From Pragia fontium DSM 5563 = ATCC 49100 (GTDB lineage Bacteria > Pseudomonadota > Gammaproteobacteria > Enterobacterales > Enterobacteriaceae), in NCBI RefSeq assembly GCF_900112475.1, contig NZ_FOLW01000006.1:1-64000 (forward strand): a stretch of 64,000 nucleotides of DNA. Direction: 5' to 3'. Under the pieces are notes generated by a model. That model did no database searches, was not told where the DNA came from, and saw only the letters and a list, made by a program, of their open reading frames with translations. The position numbers and the translations under genes are program-made. Positions 26,826 to 37,102 of the stretch are shown here, piece after piece; the first letter of the stretch is position 1, and every line of letters starts with the position of its first letter.

Positions 26826-28238
26826 ATGAAAAAAACTAAAATTGTATGTACCATCGGTCCAAAAACGGAATCTGAAGAGGTTCTGGGCAAACTGCTAAAT
26901 GCAGGTATGAATGTAATGCGTTTGAACTTTTCTCATGGTGACTATGATGAACATGGTCAGCGTATTACTAACCTGCGCGCTATTCTGGCTAAAACTGGTC
27001 AAAAAGCCGCTATTCTGTTAGATACTAAAGGCCCAGAAATCCGCACCATGAAACTAGAAGGTGGTAATGATGCCCCTCTGGTTGCTGGTCAAACGTTTAC
27101 CTTCACTACCGATCATAACGTTATTGGTAACAGTAATTGTGTAGCGGTCACCTATAGTGGATTTGCTCAAGACCTGAAAGTAGGTAATACCGTTTTAGTT
27201 GATGACGGCTTAATTGGTATGGAAGTGATCGAAGTTAAAGCCAATGAAGTGGTATGTAAAGTTCTGAACAGCGGTGACTTAGGTGAGAATAAAGGCATCA
27301 ACCTGCCAAACGTTTCTATTCAGTTGCCTGCCCTGTCTGAAAAAGATAAGAAAGACTTAGTATTTGGCTGTGAACAGAACGTTGACTTCGTTGCAGCATC
27401 ATTTATCCGTAAGCGTTCTGACGTACTGGATATCCGTGAGCACTTAAAAGCACACGGCGGTGAGCATATTCAGATTATCTCCAAAATCGAAAACCAAGAA
27501 GGCCTGAATAACTTCGATGAAATCCTTGAAGCCTCTGATGGCATCATGGTTGCTCGTGGTGACCTGGGTGTTGAAATTCCGGTCGAAGAGGTAATTTTCG
27601 CTCAGAAGATGATGATTGAAAAATGTAATCGGGCACGTAAGGTTGTTATTACCGCAACTCAAATGCTGGACTCCATGATCAAAAACCCTCGCCCTACCCG
27701 TGCAGAAGCTGGTGACGTTGCTAACGCCATTCTTGATGGTACTGACGCAGTTATGTTGTCTGGTGAGAGTGCTAAAGGTAAATATCCATTGGAAGCCGTA
27801 ACGATTATGGCAACCATTTGTGAGCGTACCGATCGCGTTATGCCTTGTCGCGTTGATTCACTGGCATCATCAGGTAAGTTACGCATTACTGAAGCAGTTT
27901 GCCGCGGAGCCGTTGAAACAGCAGAGAAACTGGAAGCGGCACTAATCGTAGTTGCAACCCAGGGCGGTAAATCAGCTAAAGCTATCCGTAAATACTTCCC
28001 TACTGCGCCAATTCTTGCTCTAACCACTAACGAAACAACTGCTCGTCAGTTAGTTCTGAGCAAAGGCATTTCTGCTCAAATCGTCAGTGAAATTGCTTCA
28101 ACGGATGATTTCTATCGCATTGGTAAAGAAGCGGCTCTGGCGAGCGGTTTGGCACATAAGAATGACGTTATTGTGATGGTGTCTGGTGCATTAGTTGCTA
28201 GTGGTACCACTAACACCGCATCTGTGCATATTCTTTAA
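26826..28238 (+). CDS. pykF: Pyruvate kinase I (fructose-1,6-bisphosphate activated)
   Basis: 470 residues, exactly the E. coli PykF length; ATG 26826 gives [16 protein letters not shown]. Catalytic and metal-binding parts: [32 protein letters not shown] with the active-site Lys and Glu, [14 protein letters not shown] and [10 protein letters not shown]. It converts phosphoenolpyruvate and ADP to pyruvate and ATP in glycolysis. The codons are those of a highly expressed gene. It carries its own promoter and terminator. Confidence 0.98.
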   Translation: MKKTKIVCTIGPKTESEEVLGKLLNAGMNVMRLNFSHGDYDEHGQRITNLRAILAKTGQKAAILLDTKGPEIRTMKLEGGNDAPLVAGQTFTFTTDHNVIGNSNCVAVTYSGFAQDLKVGNTVLVDDGLIGMEVIEVKANEVVCKVLNSGDLGENKGINLPNVSIQLPALSEKDKKDLVFGCEQNVDFVAASFIRKRSDVLDIREHLKAHGGEHIQIISKIENQEGLNNFDEILEASDGIMVARGDLGVEIPVEEVIFAQKMMIEKCNRARKVVITATQMLDSMIKNPRPTRAEAGDVANAILDGTDAVMLSGESAKGKYPLEAVTIMATICERTDRVMPCRVDSLASSGKLRITEAVCRGAVETAEKLEAALIVVATQGGKSAKAIRKYFPTAPILALTTNETTARQLVLSKGISAQIVSEIASTDDFYRIGKEAALASGLAHKNDVIVMVSGALVASGTTNTASVHIL

Positions 28239-28251
28239 CATTTGCCATAAC

Positions 28252-28282
28252 AAAAAACGCCGTTTAATACGGCGTTTTTTTT
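28252..28282 (+). terminator. Terminator of pykF
   Basis: Arms AAAAAACGCCG and CGGCGTTTTTT with a 7-nt loop and a long T-run, 14 nt after the stop. Confidence 0.9.
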
Positions 28283-28528
28283 TGCTTGTAAGAAATAAGC
28301 CCATTAACTTTATTGTATGAACAAAAAGTGCGGTTTATTTGTTAACAAAATAATTTAATATGGATAAAAATACAGGTTAATTTCAACCTATTACTTTAGG
28401 TATTCTATTAAACATGGGTATATCCCACTTTTTTAGTAGAATAAGATCCTTTTTTTTGCAAATAAATAAATGTTTTGACCATTATTTAACCAGTCAAGCA
28501 AAATAGTTTGAAAGAAGTTAAAAAATTA

Positions 28529-28558
28529 TTCTCATTCCAAAAAACTTTGTGTAATACT
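28529..28558 (+). promoter_or_regulatory. lpp promoter
   Basis: TAATACT at 28552-28558 with the block AAAAAACTTTGTG before it and TTCTCA 17 bp upstream repeats the E. coli lpp promoter almost word for word. The upstream 28300-28528 stretch is strongly AT-rich, as expected for a UP-type element. The short leader ends in GAGGGTGTAAAT before the ATG. Confidence 0.8.
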
Positions 28559-28604
28559 TATGTGGCTACATGCAAAAAAGTTAACTCAAATTGAGGGTGT
28601 AAAT

Positions 28605-28817
28605 ATGAACCGTACTAAAGTGGTACTGGGTGCTGTAATTTTAGGTGCTACTCTGTTAGCTGGTTGTGCGAAAAGCACTGATACTGCTACTAACAGCAAG
28701 CTGACTCAACTGATCAGCGATGTTGCTGCTTTACGTTCTGATGTACAAGTTGCTAAAGATGAAGCAGCTCGTGCTAACCAGCGTTTAGACAACATGACTC
28801 GTTCTTACAAGAAATAA
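28605..28817 (+). CDS. lpp: Major outer-membrane (Braun) lipoprotein Lpp, short form
   Basis: 70 residues (78 in E. coli). The lipobox is LLAGC with the lipidated Cys at 21; the C terminus is TRSYKK, whose terminal Lys would be joined to peptidoglycan. The mature chain has 50 residues against 58: the last 39 align well ([17 protein letters not shown] onward), whereas the first 11 ([11 protein letters not shown]) replace 19 residues that in E. coli begin the coiled coil. So about one to two heptads are lost and the lipid-proximal part looks like a flexible linker. It tethers the outer membrane to the wall. Confidence 0.96.
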   Translation: MNRTKVVLGAVILGATLLAGCAKSTDTATNSKLTQLISDVAALRSDVQVAKDEAARANQRLDNMTRSYKK

Positions 28818-28831
28818 TATTTCTAGTAAGT

Positions 28832-28864
28832 AAAAATGGCGCACTTTGTGCGCCATTTTTTTTT
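28832..28864 (+). terminator. Terminator of lpp
   Basis: A 13-bp stem, AAAAATGGCGCAC and GTGCGCCATTTTT with loop TTT, then more T residues; very strong. Confidence 0.92.
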
Positions 28865-29236
28865 GCCTCTCTTTATTCCTACTCCCCCACATTGATATAC
28901 CTATTACTGGTTTTAATTACCGTTTATTGTATTTATTTTTCCTAATCGAGAAATATTATCAAATGCATAAAACGCAATGGCATGCATTATGAGCACGCGT
29001 AATCGATAGAGGCGTTGTTCTCATTATAAATTTAAAAACAGTCCCTATTGTTCTGCTATGCGTTTATTTTACGTATTTGGTTAAAGGTGTGGTCATCAAT
29101 TTAAACCAGACAAAAAAAGAGATAATAGAACATAGGAAGTAAGTCGGAATTTGACGGGAAGGATTCAAAAGTATAGAGAGGAAAAAGTGCTTAAGGCGAC
29201 AGGAAACATTTCCTGTCGCGCTTTATTAAAATGCGA
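28865..29236. other. Gap between lpp and ldtE, with a hairpin for ldtE
   Basis: No gene or small RNA that I can support. The inverted repeat GCGACAGGAAA..TTTCCTGTCGC at 29196-29219 probably ends the minus-strand ldtE transcript. Confidence 0.5.
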
Positions 29237-30160
29237 TTATTTGTTTACCTGAAGAGGTAAACCAGAACGGCGGGAAATTTCAGTATTCACTTTTGCTGCA
29301 TCGGTTGCTGAATTATTGATAAACGTAGCAACGTTAGCACTGATCTCAATAGGTTTAGTTTGAGGATCGTCATTTTCAGATTTAGATAACGGTTGATGAA
29401 CCTCAACATAACGTTGACCGTCCGGTTCTATCGTTGTTTTTATCGGTTCATTAATCACTTGAACGCGAGTACCAACCGGAACCGTATTGAAAAGTTCTTC
29501 AATATCATTAGGACGTAAACGAATACAACCGGAACTCACCCGTAGACCAATACCAAAATCAGCATTTGTTCCATGAATCAGATAAGTACCACCAGCAGCG
29601 GCTAAACGTAATGCAAACAGCCCCATTGGGTTATCTGGCCCGGCAGGAATGACGGCAGGTAAGGTAATTCCTTCAGCCGCATAATTCTTACGAATGTTAG
29701 CCGTTGGTGTCCAGGTCGGATTTGCTTTCCGCTCGGTAATTTGAGTCACCATTACCGGTGTATCACGGCCTAATTGACCAATACCGATAGGATAGACAAT
29801 AACGCTATTTTTACCCTTCGGATAATAGTAAAGACGAAGTTCAGAAAGGTTGATTACAATACCTTCACGTGGGGTATCTGGCAGAATCATTTTTAGCGGT
29901 AAAATCAACTCTGAGCCAGCTTTAGGCAACAGAGGGTCAACATCAGGGTTAGCTTCAAGCATACCAATCAAGCCGATCTGATAATCAGCCGCAATTCTTT
30001 CCAGAGAACGACCGTCATCAGGGACGATCAGCACCCTATTCTCACCAATTAAACGGCTGCCCGATGACGGTAATGGATATTCCATTGCCTGAGCAATGGT
30101 AGCTTGACCAATGAATAATATCGCTAGTACAGCCTTACAAACTGCAAAAACACGGTTCAT
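29237..30160 (-). CDS. ldtE: L,D-transpeptidase LdtE (YnhG/YcfS type)
   Basis: 307 residues with signal peptide ending AIAQAMEYP (about residue 25). A LysM-like segment (SLERIAADYQIGLIGMLEAN) is followed by the YkuD catalytic domain with HGTNADFGIG and SSGCIRLRP containing the active Cys. Such enzymes make 3-3 cross-links (LdtE) or join Lpp to meso-diaminopimelate (ErfK, YcfS, YbiS). The neighbour of E. coli lpp is ldtE, which guides the name; an Lpp-linking role is also possible. ATG preceded by AGGAA. Confidence 0.85.
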   Translation of the reverse strand: MNRVFAVCKAVLAILFIGQATIAQAMEYPLPSSGSRLIGENRVLIVPDDGRSLERIAADYQIGLIGMLEANPDVDPLLPKAGSELILPLKMILPDTPREGIVINLSELRLYYYPKGKNSVIVYPIGIGQLGRDTPVMVTQITERKANPTWTPTANIRKNYAAEGITLPAVIPAGPDNPMGLFALRLAAAGGTYLIHGTNADFGIGLRVSSGCIRLRPNDIEELFNTVPVGTRVQVINEPIKTTIEPDGQRYVEVHQPLSKSENDDPQTKPIEISANVATFINNSATDAAKVNTEISRRSGLPLQVNK

Positions 30161-30514
30161 TCTTAATTCCTAAACTTCAACTTTATATAAGTTAATTTTC
30201 CGGGGTATCTCATCGACAGGATCTCCCGAGGTTTACAGCTATAAACAAACATTATGTATCAAAACAAACTATTCACATAGGGATGCTACCTGTTGTCAGG
30301 TAAAAAATAATCAATTTTTTTATTCATTCTCACGTTGCCTCATTTCTGTTGCTACAATGAATAAATTAATTAATTGATATGTAGATAAAAAACTACGTTA
30401 AGGCTTGATGTGGCGTTTCAATGCTTCGACTAAAATAATTTGAGATACCCAAAACGATTTGGTTGGGCTAAGATAAATCAATTGTTAAATAAAAGTAACT
30501 CCCTGGAGAAGACC
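30161..30514. other. Gap between ldtE and tpx
   Basis: Holds both divergent promoters. It is AT-rich; I see no gene or named operator. Confidence 0.4.
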
Positions 30515-31018
30515 ATGACACAAACTGTTAAAATGAAAGGTAATCCTGTTTCAGTCGCTGGACAATTACCCAAATCGGGTGATAACGCCAAAGCCTTCAC
30601 GCTGGTTGCTAAAGATCTTACTGATGCCACATTGAGTACTTATGCCGGCAAGCGAAAAGTATTGAATATTTTCCCAAGCGTTGATACCGGTGTATGTGCT
30701 ACATCAGTTAGAACATTTAATAAACTGGTTGGTGACTTGGAAAATACTGTTGTTCTGTGTATTTCTGCTGACTTACCTTTTGCTCAGGCACGTTTCTGTG
30801 GTGCAGAGGGGTTGGATCATGTTGTGACACTTTCAGCTTTCCGTAATCCTGAGTTTAAACAGAACTATGGCGTTGAGATTCTTGATGGCCCACTGAAAGG
30901 CTTAACTGCTCGTGCAGTGGTCGTGTTAGACGCCAATGATAAAGTTATTCATAGCGAGCTGGTTGAGGAAATTACCACTGAACCTAACTATGATGCGGCC
31001 CTGGCTGTACTTAAGTAG
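30515..31018 (+). CDS. tpx: Lipid hydroperoxide peroxidase / thiol peroxidase Tpx
   Basis: 167 residues from ATG 30515, preceded by CTGGAGAAG. Atypical 2-Cys peroxiredoxin: peroxidatic Cys in [15 protein letters not shown] and resolving Cys in [11 protein letters not shown]. It reduces alkyl and lipid hydroperoxides with thioredoxin in the periplasm/cytoplasm interface strains of evidence from E. coli. Next to tyrR as in E. coli; single gene with its own terminator. Confidence 0.96.
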   Translation: MTQTVKMKGNPVSVAGQLPKSGDNAKAFTLVAKDLTDATLSTYAGKRKVLNIFPSVDTGVCATSVRTFNKLVGDLENTVVLCISADLPFAQARFCGAEGLDHVVTLSAFRNPEFKQNYGVEILDGPLKGLTARAVVVLDANDKVIHSELVEEITTEPNYDAALAVLK

Positions 31019-31033
31019 ATTTCACTTATAAAC

Positions 31034-31062
31034 AAGGGGCTTTTTATTAAGCCCCTTTTTTC
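31034..31062 (+). terminator. Terminator between tpx and tyrR
   Basis: Arms AAGGGGCT and AGCCCCTT around a 9-nt T-rich loop, then a T-run. Confidence 0.85.
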
Positions 31063-31078
31063 TTCAACAATGTCTAAC

Positions 31079-32668
31079 CTAGTCGTTTTCGACGGTTTCA
31101 ATATTCTCAGCAGATTTAGGTGGATGACTTAAACCATACTCTCTTAGTTTATTGGCAATTGCCGTATGAGAGACGCCAAGTCTTTTCGCCAGCTTTCGAG
31201 TACTCGGATAACTGCCATATAATTGAGTTAATATCGAACACTCAAATCGTTTGCAGATTTCATCTAAGGTACCGTCCATCAGGTCATTATTTAGCATCAT
31301 CTCCGTTGCTACTTCAGGCAAGACAATATCTTTCGCCTGTAGCTCATTTCCTTCCAGTTGTGTGAAGCTACGATAAAGTACATTCTTCAACTGACGCACA
31401 TTTCCAGGCCAACCATACTGCGTTAATAGTGGAATAATATCGCCAGAAAGTTTTGGTCGCGGAACGCCCTGTTGATCGGCAAACAGGGTAATAAACTGTT
31501 CGGTCAACGGCATAATATCCGATACTCTTTCACGCAATGGAGGAATGGTTAACGTGAGTACATTAAGACGATAATAAAGATCTTCCCGGAATAGTCCCTG
31601 ATTAACTAAATTGAACAGATTCTTTTGTGTAGCGCAAATGACGCGAACATCAACGTAGACTTCTTTATCTTCCCCTACTCGACGGAAAGTACCATCATTA
31701 AGGAAGCGCAGCAGCTTGGTTTGCATTGTTGGTGACATTTCACTGATATTATCCAGCAGCACCGAACCGCCATTAGCCTGTTCAAAAAATCCTTTTTTAC
31801 TTTCCACTACCGCAGGATAAGTGCTGCCACCGTAGCCATATAATTCACTTTCAACCACATCGTCCGGCATTGAAGCACAGTTTATGGCCAAAAAAGGCTG
31901 TTCCCGGCGAGCGCTACGCATGTGACAAGCATGAGCCAGTACATCTTTACCGGTGCCGGTATCACCCTGAATCAATAATGGTACATCTAACATCGCCAGC
32001 TTATTCGCTTGTTCGATGAGCTGCTTCATTTTGCTACTTATGGCAACAATATGGCTAAAAGCGTTGTTATCAGCAATATTCTTATTCTGCAGTTGATGTC
32101 CCATTCTGGCCGCTGACTTAAGCACAATAACGGCACCAGTGATCTCTTTTGGCTGCTTATCTTCATCACTTTGATAAATTGGCATCATATCCATCAAATA
32201 GTCCTGACCGCGTACAATGGCACGTTCAGAATGAGCTGTGATGTTATCCCCTTCAAGATGACGCAAGAAATTATAGCCGCTGAGCAGGCTGGAGGCAGTT
32301 TGAGTCAGAATCTTTTCTTCAGAGAGCCCAAACAGCATGAGTGCCGCATGGTTTGCCAAATCGACCTTGCCTTTTAAGTCGATAGAAAGTACTGGTTCAG
32401 GTAAAGATTCAAGCAAGGCTCGTAATGCGCGTAGACGTTGCTCTGATGGCATATAAGAAACGGTACGAACATCGGTCACGCCGGTAATGCGTCGGATATT
32501 CACCATCAATGCGCTAAACACATCAAAATCAATGGATGAAAAGTTAAGGTATATTTTTCCGCTGACATCAATTTCAATGCCGCGGAGATCGAGATTGCGA
32601 GCAACCAGTAAATCAAGTAATTCGCGGGTTAGCCCCAACCGGTCTTCACAAAGAACTTCAAGACGCAT
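31079..32668 (-). CDS. tyrR: Aromatic amino acid regulator TyrR
   Basis: 529 residues (513 in E. coli). N-terminal ACT domain (MRLEVLCEDRLGLTRELLDL), PAS domain at about 80-190, AAA+ domain with Walker A GDTGTGKD and SELYGYGG in the place of the sigma-54 GAFTGA loop, and a C-terminal Fis-type helix-turn-helix (TRKLAKRLGVSHTAIANKL). The missing GAFTGA agrees with a sigma-70 regulator. It binds Tyr, Phe or Trp plus ATP and represses or activates transport and synthesis genes at TyrR boxes. Confidence 0.96.
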   Translation of the reverse strand: MRLEVLCEDRLGLTRELLDLLVARNLDLRGIEIDVSGKIYLNFSSIDFDVFSALMVNIRRITGVTDVRTVSYMPSEQRLRALRALLESLPEPVLSIDLKGKVDLANHAALMLFGLSEEKILTQTASSLLSGYNFLRHLEGDNITAHSERAIVRGQDYLMDMMPIYQSDEDKQPKEITGAVIVLKSAARMGHQLQNKNIADNNAFSHIVAISSKMKQLIEQANKLAMLDVPLLIQGDTGTGKDVLAHACHMRSARREQPFLAINCASMPDDVVESELYGYGGSTYPAVVESKKGFFEQANGGSVLLDNISEMSPTMQTKLLRFLNDGTFRRVGEDKEVYVDVRVICATQKNLFNLVNQGLFREDLYYRLNVLTLTIPPLRERVSDIMPLTEQFITLFADQQGVPRPKLSGDIIPLLTQYGWPGNVRQLKNVLYRSFTQLEGNELQAKDIVLPEVATEMMLNNDLMDGTLDEICKRFECSILTQLYGSYPSTRKLAKRLGVSHTAIANKLREYGLSHPPKSAENIETVEND

Positions 32669-32859
32669 TGTAGATAGCCTTGTTTAACGAGCGCTGTAGA
32701 CAACTATTACCATTATCATACCCGCAGAGCGGTTGCATATGAAGTGGAGTGTCACAAAAAGTTGACAGATTTAACAGAAACTCGTGGGCGACGCCTGAGA
32801 ATTGACGCCTTTGACAATGGCATGATGAGGAGCAAAGCATAACGCGGGCTAAGTTTGAT

Positions 32860-32877
32860 GGTAAACGATTGTTTACG
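32860..32877. promoter_or_regulatory. TyrR box between tyrR and metY
   Basis: GGTAAACGATTGTTTACG fits the palindrome TGTAAA-N6-TTTACA except for its outermost bases. It is 85 bp before the metY start and 192 bp before tyrR, so it may control either gene; tyrR is autoregulated in E. coli. Confidence 0.65.
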
Positions 32878-32962
32878 GCAAAAATTGGTTTTTATGGTTC
32901 CCTTTCATCATAAACAGTGATTAAGTAATCTTCCTTTAAAAACAAAATAACAGAGAAATGGA

Positions 32963-34231
32963 ATGAAAGACGCAACTCTTGCCCTACACCATGGATTCCA
33001 GTGCGATCCAACCACGAAATCTGTCGCTGTTCCCATCTATCAAACCGTTGCTTACGAGTTTGATAATGCACAACATGGTGCCGATCTGTTTAATCTGGCG
33101 GTTCCGGGCAATATCTATACTCGAATAATGAACCCAACTAACGATATTTTGGAAAAACGCATGGCCGCCCTTGAAGGTGGTGTTGCGGGACTGGTGGTTT
33201 CAGCGGGCAGTGCAGCCATTAGTTATGCTATTCAGACGCTGGCTCAAGTCGGTGATAACATTGTTAGTACTCCCCAATTGTATGGCGGCACCTATACGCT
33301 ATTTGCCCATATGCTTCCCGGCTTTGGTATCAATGTGAAGTTTGCTCGTGATGATTCTCCTCAAGCCATTGCGGAACTTATCGATGAAAATACTAAAGCG
33401 GTTTATTGTGAAAGTATTGGTAATCCAGCGGGAAACATTGTCGATATTGAAGGGCTTGCTGAGGTTGCTCATGCCCGTGGTGTTCCCCTTATTGTTGATA
33501 ACACCGTCGCTTCTCCAGTTCTGTGTAAGCCTATTCAGTTTGGCGCGGACATTGTTGTCCATTCGATTACCAAATATGTCGGTGGGCATGGTAACTCATT
33601 GGGCGGTGTTATCGTTGATTCAGGTAAGTTTCCGTGGACTGAGCACAAAGAACGCTTCCCCATGTTCAGCTCACCTGAGCCTGCCTACCATGGTGTGATA
33701 TATACCGAATCTTTCGGCGCTGCTGCTTTTGTTGCCCGTGCACGTACCGTTCCCTTACGTAACTGTGGCGCGGCCCTTTCTCCAATGAATGCTTTCCTGC
33801 TGATACAGGGATTAGAAACCCTATCTCTGCGTATGGAACGTCACGTTGAAAATGCGCGTAAGGTAGCTAATTATCTGAAGCAACACGATAAGGTCGCTTG
33901 GGTTAGCTATGCAGGTCTGCCAGAACATCCTCATTATGCGCTGGCGCAAAAATATATGCAGGGTACGCCTTCGGCGATTCTCTCTTTTGGATTAAAAGGT
34001 GGTTATCAGGCTGGCGTTCAATTTTATGATGCCTTACAGATATTTAAACGATTGGTGAATATCGGTGATGCTAAATCACTCGCTTGCCATCCGGCATCAA
34101 CCACCCATCGTCAAATGTCTGAAGAAGAGCAGGCAAAAGCCGGTGTTAAACCAGAAATGATTCGCTTATCTATTGGTATTGAAGCGATTGAGGATATTCT
34201 GGCCGACTTGGAACAGGCATTGGCTGATTAA
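32963..34231 (+). CDS. metY: O-acetylhomoserine aminocarboxypropyltransferase-type PLP enzyme (MetY family)
   Basis: 422 residues, Cys/Met-metabolism PLP family. The PLP Lys lies in SITKYVGGHGNSLGG; VSAGSAAISYAI and NPTNDILEKRMAALEGG bind cofactor and substrate; ACHPASTTHRQMS and MIRLSIGIE close the active site. The length (420-430) and the insert with FPMFSSPEPAYHG are of the MetY/O-acetylhomoserine sulfhydrylase group rather than MetB (about 386). It would join sulfide or methanethiol to O-acetylhomoserine; since many enterobacteria make O-succinylhomoserine instead, a methionine-gamma-lyase-like use is not excluded. It lies between tyrR and ycjF, unlike in E. coli. Confidence 0.85.
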   Translation: MKDATLALHHGFQCDPTTKSVAVPIYQTVAYEFDNAQHGADLFNLAVPGNIYTRIMNPTNDILEKRMAALEGGVAGLVVSAGSAAISYAIQTLAQVGDNIVSTPQLYGGTYTLFAHMLPGFGINVKFARDDSPQAIAELIDENTKAVYCESIGNPAGNIVDIEGLAEVAHARGVPLIVDNTVASPVLCKPIQFGADIVVHSITKYVGGHGNSLGGVIVDSGKFPWTEHKERFPMFSSPEPAYHGVIYTESFGAAAFVARARTVPLRNCGAALSPMNAFLLIQGLETLSLRMERHVENARKVANYLKQHDKVAWVSYAGLPEHPHYALAQKYMQGTPSAILSFGLKGGYQAGVQFYDALQIFKRLVNIGDAKSLACHPASTTHRQMSEEEQAKAGVKPEMIRLSIGIEAIEDILADLEQALAD

Positions 34232-34248
34232 TCGAGAGCCCATAACTG

Positions 34249-34284
34249 AACAAAGCGGCCAAGCGTTTATCTGGCCGCTTTGTT
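34249..34284 (+). terminator. Terminator between metY and ycjF
   Basis: Twelve-bp arms AACAAAGCGGCC and GGCCGCTTTGTT between converging genes. Confidence 0.8.
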
Positions 34285-34297
34285 ATTTGGGGGTTAC

Positions 34298-35356
34298 CTA
34301 TTCGGTACGTCCCCCTTTCGGCAGTTTATTCTTTAACTGACTAATGAGCTGGGTACGGAAGTCACCTAAACGTGGTTTATCATTCTCCATCCATGGTAAC
34401 GGTCGACATAATTCCATCGCTTTAATACCCAGTCTGGCGGTAAGTAAACCGGCACCAATCCCCTGAGCCGCACGAGTGGATAAACGAGCGGTGATATCCT
34501 GAGAAATCCAGTCCATGCCTACTTCACGAATTAATTCTGAAGCCCCGGCAAACGCAATATTTAGCATTACCAGTTTAAACAGCCGTATCCTGCTAAAATA
34601 GCCTAGCTGGATGCCATATATATTGGCAATTCGGTTAATCAGGCGCAGATTTCGCCAGGCAATAAACGCCATATCCACAATAGCCAATGGACTAACCGCT
34701 ATCATCAGTGCTGATTCAGCCGCTGAACCGCTGATTTCACGACGAGCCTGTTGGTCTAACACCGGTTGCACCAGTTTGGCGTACAGGGAAACAACCTCTC
34801 GATCGTTTTGGGTTTCATGTAGCGAAGCCTGCCAGCGCTGCAGAGCCGGGTGACTTTTATCAATACCCGCCTGTTCCGCCAGCTTTTCACAGAATTCACG
34901 CCCTTTCCCCAAAGCATGGCTGTGTAATAACTCGCGGGCAATATCCCTTTCCTCGGCCCGCTCTCGCAGGTGATACAATCTGCGCCACTCCGTCGCCACC
35001 GAGCCAATTCCGGCAACCACAATAATCGCACCGGCACTGTAAGCGCCGAGCGTAATCCATTCTTGTTGTTGAATCGCCTCAGCGATTCGATAAACGCCTT
35101 GAGCCACAACGCTTACGCCAAACAACCCTAGACCAAATGTCACCATCTTGCGCCACAGGCTTCTTTTTGGTTTCAGAGCGCTAATAATAATGCCTTCTGC
35201 CTGACCTTCTTCCTGTTCTTCTTCAAGCTCGGGCGCCGAAGGATAAAAGTGTTCAGACTCTTCTTGATTGAATTGCAAATTGCTACGTAATACCGGTTCT
35301 TGTTCCTGTATTAACGGTTCTTCAAACGTAACTCGCCCTTTTAATGGTTGATTCAT
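34298..35356 (-). CDS. ycjF: DUF697 inner-membrane protein YcjF
   Basis: 352 residues. Residues 1-65 are acidic and unstructured ([11 protein letters not shown]), followed by two membrane helices at about 70-92 and 98-120, a cytoplasmic helical region ([13 protein letters not shown]-like) and the DUF697 domain with another hydrophobic pair ([20 protein letters not shown]). Its ATG overlaps the ycjX stop by four bases (ATGA), so both are made together. Associated with the Psp and RpoH envelope stress regulon; biochemical role unknown. Confidence 0.9.
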   Translation of the reverse strand: MNQPLKGRVTFEEPLIQEQEPVLRSNLQFNQEESEHFYPSAPELEEEQEEGQAEGIIISALKPKRSLWRKMVTFGLGLFGVSVVAQGVYRIAEAIQQQEWITLGAYSAGAIIVVAGIGSVATEWRRLYHLRERAEERDIARELLHSHALGKGREFCEKLAEQAGIDKSHPALQRWQASLHETQNDREVVSLYAKLVQPVLDQQARREISGSAAESALMIAVSPLAIVDMAFIAWRNLRLINRIANIYGIQLGYFSRIRLFKLVMLNIAFAGASELIREVGMDWISQDITARLSTRAAQGIGAGLLTARLGIKAMELCRPLPWMENDKPRLGDFRTQLISQLKNKLPKGGRTE

Positions 35357-36750
35357 CGAAGTTTATCTCCTAACAAAAACTCCATCACGGCATCCAGACG
35401 AATATGGGGCAGCGGCGTATCGACGCTCATGGGTTTTGGCCGGAACTGATCGAAATGGAATCCCTGCTGTTGCCAGAAAGCAGGCTCAGGTAAACGTGCA
35501 GGGACTTCACCCGGATAAACGGTTAACGGCTGCCCATCATCCAAACGATACCCTTTCAACGCCGGTAAACGAGTGCCCTGATGTTCTATCATGCCACTAT
35601 CAGTAGCCTGCACCGAGGCCAGGCCAACGCAATCCATACTGATTCCTTCAAATGCAGCATTTTGCCACGCCTCCTGTACCAGCTGTTGCAGCAGAGAAAC
35701 CAAATTTGCATGCTGATCGGGAGTAATATGGTCGGCTTTACTGGCAGCAAACATCAATTTATCAATGCAGGGAGAAAATAGCCGTCTTAAAATTGAGCGT
35801 TGACCATAGTGAAAGCTTTGCATTAATTGAGTCAGTGCCAACCGCATATCGTTAAATGCTTGTGGTCCGTTGTTCAACGGCTGTAGACAATCCACCAGCA
35901 CGATCTGACGATCGAATTTCATAAAGTGATCTTTATAGAATCCCTTGACCACATGTTGACAATAATATTCGTAGCGAGCTTTCAGCATTCCCCAGTTGGT
36001 ACGCTTATTCGCCTGAGCCAATCGAGACTCATTTTGCACACTGATATCCGGCCATGGGAAAAATTGCAGAACTGGCGCACCGGCTAACTCCCCGGGTAAA
36101 ACAAACCGCCCCGGTTGAATAAAGTGCAGACCTTCTTGCTTACAACGCAATAGATAGTTAGCGTATTCCTGAGCGATATCCGCCAGCAAATTTTCATCAA
36201 CTGGACCCAGAGGATCGCATTTAGCACACAGCGCTAGCCAAGGCTTAGCCCATTCAGCTCTTTCTCCCTGCCGTATGCCGTTCATTTGATGTGACCATTC
36301 CAGATAGCTTTGTTCCAGCATCGGTAGGTCCAGCAACCACTCCCCCGGATAATCAACGATTTCCAGATACAAAGATGAGTGGGTGGTAAAGTGACGTAAC
36401 AGAGAGTCATTGGAACGAAAGCGTAGCGCTAACTGAATTTCACTGACGCCTCGGGTCGGCGTTGGCCAACTCGGCGGCGTACCATATAACGAAGCTAATC
36501 CTTCATCATAAGTGAAACGTGGAATCGCGAAATCTTTTTGGGGAATACGCTTTACCCCCAACAGACGATCTTCCCGTACGGCTGAGAATAACGGCAGTCT
36601 TGCGCCATTATTGACATTAAGCAGTTGGTTAACAAAAGCGGTGATAAATGCCGTTTTTCCACTGCGGCTTAAGCCGGTCACCGCCAATCTTAAATGACGA
36701 TCCAGCCCGCGGTTAACCAGTGAATTAATTTCATTTTGCAGTCGTTTCAT
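35353..36750 (-). CDS. ycjX: P-loop NTPase YcjX (DUF463)
   Basis: 465 residues from ATG 36750, giving [15 protein letters not shown] as in E. coli. Walker A is [27 protein letters not shown] is the Walker B/switch region; [14 protein letters not shown] and [14 protein letters not shown] are conserved blocks, the second resembling a NKxD-like base motif. It is a stress-induced GTPase-like partner of YcjF. Its start lies 20 nt inside the end of pspD, so it is part of the psp transcript here. Confidence 0.92.
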   Translation of the reverse strand: MKRLQNEINSLVNRGLDRHLRLAVTGLSRSGKTAFITAFVNQLLNVNNGARLPLFSAVREDRLLGVKRIPQKDFAIPRFTYDEGLASLYGTPPSWPTPTRGVSEIQLALRFRSNDSLLRHFTTHSSLYLEIVDYPGEWLLDLPMLEQSYLEWSHQMNGIRQGERAEWAKPWLALCAKCDPLGPVDENLLADIAQEYANYLLRCKQEGLHFIQPGRFVLPGELAGAPVLQFFPWPDISVQNESRLAQANKRTNWGMLKARYEYYCQHVVKGFYKDHFMKFDRQIVLVDCLQPLNNGPQAFNDMRLALTQLMQSFHYGQRSILRRLFSPCIDKLMFAASKADHITPDQHANLVSLLQQLVQEAWQNAAFEGISMDCVGLASVQATDSGMIEHQGTRLPALKGYRLDDGQPLTVYPGEVPARLPEPAFWQQQGFHFDQFRPKPMSVDTPLPHIRLDAVMEFLLGDKLR

Positions 36751-36961
36751 TCGGAACCTTAACAAAGCGGTAAGCAACGGAACCAAATAGTTTTCGTAAC
36801 AATGGCTCACCAAATAAGACCAGCAGAAAACGTACCGGCCGCCATAACTTGCTTTTCAACAAGAATGATAGCACTAACACCGGCGCATACGATCTCCCCA
36901 GAAATAATAATAGCGCGATAAGAGGCTGAATAAGTAAGCGGATTTTGCCTGGCTTTTGCAT
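36731..36961 (-). CDS. pspD: Phage shock protein D
   Basis: 76 residues from ATG 36961 behind GGGAGC. It has a hydrophobic hairpin (LLIQPLIALLLFLGR and APVLVLSFLL) and a basic C-terminal third with FGEPLLRKLFGSVAYRFVK, matching the PspD pattern EPLL..A.K.A.R. Weakly conserved in the family; role in the envelope stress response is auxiliary. It overlaps ycjX and lies 141 nt after pspC. Confidence 0.75.
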   Translation of the reverse strand: MQKPGKIRLLIQPLIALLLFLGRSYAPVLVLSFLLKSKLWRPVRFLLVLFGEPLLRKLFGSVAYRFVKVPNETTAK

Positions 36962-37102
36962 TATTGCTCCCGAGTTCTGAATATTGTGAGGGTTTCTAAA
37001 GGAGGGATATCGGTTGCCTGAAGCGACGATCTCACGTTGATGTGAGCTCCTTCCTTTAGAAGGAACTCCACATAACATGAAGTGCGCTGTCGGAAAGCCT
37101 AA

